Shown here: in pieces, positions 61,361-64,000 of the stretch
Layout of the letters: each line of letters opens with the position of its first letter
Position numbering within the stretch: position 1 is the stretch's first letter
Assembly: GCA_019914945.1 (NCBI GenBank)
Contig: CM034113.1
Coordinates: 3,018,850 to 3,082,849, forward strand
Direction: 5' to 3'
Length of the DNA stretch: 64,000 bases
DNA from: Typha latifolia
Lineage: Eukaryota; Streptophyta; Magnoliopsida; Poales; Typhaceae
Notes under the pieces: model-generated
The model's input: the letters and a program-made list of their open reading frames with translations, nothing else
Told to the model about the DNA's origin: nothing
Databases searched by the model: none
Made by a program: the position numbers and the translations under genes

Positions 61361-61470
61361 AATATATAAAGAATCCTCGAGTGCGTTCGAACGCACCAGT
61401 GTGTGCGTTCGAACGCGCCAGTCACCGCGTTCGAACTCAAAAATTTGCGTTCGAATGCCCTTTTTTTTTT
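61361..61470 (-). promoter_or_regulatory. Likely internal promoter of the Sirevirus 3' ORF
   Basis: On the minus strand four palindromic motifs (GCATTCGAACGC near 61447, GAGTTCGAACGCGG near 61430, perfect GCGTTCGAACGC at 61405-61416 and 61383-61394) stand directly before a TATATATT box (61361-61370). The ORF start is ~455 bases downstream, after a CT-rich leader with 'AAACCCTAG' that looks like a plant 5' UTR. Promoter function is inferred. Confidence 0.55.
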
Positions 61471-62485
61471 AAGTAAAAAATCTAAGAAAAAATCAAAAAA
61501 TCTTTTTGGAGATGCACCTCTAAAAATTCAAAATAGATTCAAGACAGAATATGACAATCGAATGACATAAGTCATACACAAATCAATCAGATCATCAAAA
61601 GCATATTATAATCAATTCTAATGCATCACTCAAAATTAAATTAATCTTGATTGATCATAACAATATACATATGCAAGGTGAGCATAGATAACATGAAACA
61701 TTCTTATTAAATAAACTTTCCTATTTAAATAATGATACAACACAGTAGTCAAACAGACTTAGTTTTTAAATTTGCACTTTTCGACTTATTTACCATAACC
61801 GAACAGGAATTTTTCCTGTATTATTTATTTTTATATATTAACCATATAGGTGCAATGATGGCTTTCACACATGAGTAGGTAACCCTTTTCTTGTAGTACA
61901 TATCAAATAATGTGCAAGAAGATATTCACAAACATTAAAAAAAATTTATTTAATTTGTAAGAAATGTACTGAGTCAAACTGGACTCTAAACAAGATGACT
62001 TTCACACAAACTCATTGTAGCCCTTTTCATTGATCTTTTATGAACACATTTGTAATGACTAAGCATGAGGTCAAACTGTGCAAATCAACGTCAATAATGA
62101 GCTATTTAAAAAAAAATTCATGATGTCATGCTCACTCAAGAATATACACACGTTATGAGTACATTAATTTCAGTATAATTATCATAGAAGTCGAGAGAGT
62201 GAATCAATTAGAAATGATACAATATACTACAAGATGATAAAATTGACTATAATAACTCATAATCAAGAGAAAAATCATATTTATATGTCAAAAGTATATT
62301 ATTGAATCTAGGAGTGCATCAAAATTTTTTTTTATATGACAAAAACTCTCGACAAATCTGAAACTAAAACCAAATAAAATTTTAGAGAAAAAAAAACCTA
62401 AAAAGAAACGAAAAGAAATAATAAAAATGAAACATGCAAACCAAAACACTCAAACCAAAACAAAAAGAAATCAACCCAAAGAACA
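61471..62485. other. Non-coding stretch between Sirevirus pol and 3' ORF
   Basis: AT-rich with no conserved frame. Part of the Sirevirus internal region by position. Confidence 0.55.
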
Positions 62486-64000
62486 AATCCCTAAAGAAGT
62501 ACGAAGATACTCAAATCTCTGTAAATCTAAAGGTTTTGTAAATAGATCACCCAACTGTTTCTCCGTCTCAACATGTTCTAGTGCTATTATTTTGTCTTCA
62601 ATTAACTCGCGTATAAAATGATGTCAGATATCAATATGTTTTCTACGCGAGTGTTGAACAAGATTTTTCGATATATTAATAGCACTCATGTTGTCACAAT
62701 AAAGCATCATAGTATCTTGTTCAATGCCGTAATCTTTGACCATCTATTTCATCCATAGTAACTGAGAACAACAACTTCCTGCTGCAATGTACTCGGCCTC
62801 AGCAGTAGATAAAGATATCGAGTTTTATTTCTTACTGTGCCAAGCAACCAGATTGTTTCCAATATAAAAACATCCACCTGAGGTACTTTTTCTATCATCA
62901 CATGAACCTGCCCAATCAGAGTCCATGTATCCAGATATGATAGCTCCCGAGTTATACGTAAACCAGATAGCTAAGTCAATTGTGCCACCGACATATTTTA
63001 TAATACGTTTCACAGCAAACAAATGTGTCTCCTTAGGTTCAGACTGAAACCTAGCACACACACCGACACTAAATGCAATGTCTGGTCTACTAGCAGTTAA
63101 ATACAAAAGACTATCAATCATGCTCCTATACAGTGTCTGATCGACACTTTTTCCTGTAATATCCTTACCTAGTTTGGTGGTTGTACTCATAGGAGTTCTA
63201 GTATATTTTGCATTTTCTAAACCGAATTTAGTCACAATATCCTTAGCATACTTGGTTTGAGTGATAAATATCTCTCATTCCAACTGAGTAATTTGAAGTC
63301 CCAAAAAAAACTTTAACTCACCCATCATGCTCATCTCAAAATGACTATGCATAAGATCTGCAAACTCCTTAGCTAATGATCGACTCGTTGCCCCGAAGAT
63401 AATGTCATCCACATATATTTGTGCCACAACTAAACTCTTGTTTGACCGTCTAATGAACAATGTCTTGTCCACTCTCCCTCGAGTGAACCCCGCATCCAAT
63501 AAAAAAGTGGTCAACTTCTCATACCAAGCTCTTGGAGCTTGGTTTAGCCCGTAGAGGGCCTTTTTCAGTTTAAACACATGAGAAGGAAATTTTTGATCTT
63601 CGAACCCTTTCGGTTGTTCTACATAAACATCTTCATTCAGAATACCATTCAAGAAAGCACTTTCACATCAATTTAAAAATTTTAAATTTTAAGTGACAAG
63701 CAATAGCAAGCAGTATACGAATAGATTCTAATCTAGCAACATGAGCAAATATCTCATCAAAATCTATACCATCAACCTGAGTATATCCCTGTGCTACGAG
63801 TCTAGCTTTATTTCGAACTATATTGCCATGTTCATCACTTTTATTCTTGTAAATCCATTTTGTTCCAATGACGTTCACATTCTTAGGTCTAGGAACTAAA
63901 TACCAAACATCATTCCTAGAAAATTACTCTAATTCTTCATGCATAGCATTAACCCAAGAATCGTCTAACAATGCTTCCTTCACATTTTTAGGTTCAAAAG
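62486..64000 (-). pseudogene. Sirevirus pol: RT and RNase H (partial, cut by window end)
   Basis: From the right edge: RT start with NVIGTKWIYKNKSDEHGN and KARLVAQGYTQ (63878-63780), frameshift near 63655, then DVYVEQPKGFED, KKALYGLNQAPRAWYEKL and the catalytic QIYVDDIIFGAT (63410). RNase H follows with SRPDIAFSVGVCARFQ, GYMDSDWAGSCDDRKSTSGG and, after a TAA at 62825, STAEAEY, YCDNMSAI and an end near LGICSLG (about 62487). Stops at 63272 and 62825 and one frameshift make this copy defective, yet it is much better preserved than the fragment at 47.7-48.9 kb. Confidence 0.88.

Larger units (their letters stand above)
58892..64000 (-). mobile_element. Sirevirus (copia) retrotransposon, 3' part, runs off the right edge
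   Basis: Minus strand, inserted in the Tekay-like integrase gene. 3' LTR 58897-59501 (TGTTAGGTTT ... TTTTTTCA on the minus strand), multiple polypurine tracts, an extra ORF, about 1 kb of non-coding DNA and then pol to the window end. The left flanking 5-mer is CAAAA (58892-58896); its partner should lie beyond 64000. Multiple AAAGGGGGAGA-type tracts and a pol with PKGFED and KKALYGLNQAPRAWYEKL fit the Sirevirus lineage, whose members often carry an ORF at the position of a retroviral env. Confidence 0.85.

Overview
This is nuclear DNA of a flowering plant. Two spliced host genes have plant-type introns and encode plant-specific family members (a mitochondrial OXA2/ALBINO3-like insertase and an NRT1/PTR transporter). 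Most of the rest is LTR retrotransposons, solo LTRs and short DNA transposons nested in one another. The species cannot be named from the sequence. There is no bacterial, organellar or CRISPR signal, and no RNA gene I can defend.

Layout. 1-9 kb: the 5' part (two exons, minus strand) of an OXA2/ALB3-like gene. Its long second intron holds a solo LTR with exact target-site duplications (TSDs), a degenerate Ty3 LTR and a Tourist-like MITE. A foldback-type repeat occurs in inverted orientation at both sides (1-330 and 9.1-10.0 kb). 10-16 kb: a Ty3 LTR-gag-protease remnant (plus) split by a 2.75-kb solo LTR. 17.5-19.8 kb: a short two-LTR element without pol ('family X'). 22.2-24.3 kb: an intact four-exon NPF transporter gene, the only complete gene seen. 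25.1-36.6 kb: one family-X element on the minus strand that carries gag only, opened by a chromovirus (TSD GTTAG) and a solo-LTR-like insertion (TSD TAAAA). 37-41.9 kb: a deleted copia element and a gag-protease remnant. 42.1-44.5 kb: CACTA-like and hAT-like elements, the latter hosting another solo LTR. 44.5-47.5 kb: mostly unexplained, perhaps single-copy DNA. 47.7-64 kb: a nested stack of Sirevirus pol fragment, Ty3 gag-protease (plus), a long-LTR Tekay-like chromovirus (minus), and a Sirevirus (minus) that runs off the right edge.

How the parts work together. The two host genes are functionally unrelated. The retroelements share a design: a cluster of CpG-rich palindromes (core GCGTTCGAACGC, or close variants) just upstream of a TATA box. 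It is seen in four copies of one chromovirus LTR family, in another Ty3 LTR, and inside the Sirevirus in front of its extra 3' ORF. This recurrence in unrelated elements is the most interesting signal here. Also notable: tRNA-primer-site copies embedded inside LTRs, a chromovirus lacking its reverse-transcriptase catalytic motif, and a gag frame broken only by TAG codons where glutamine (CAG) is expected.
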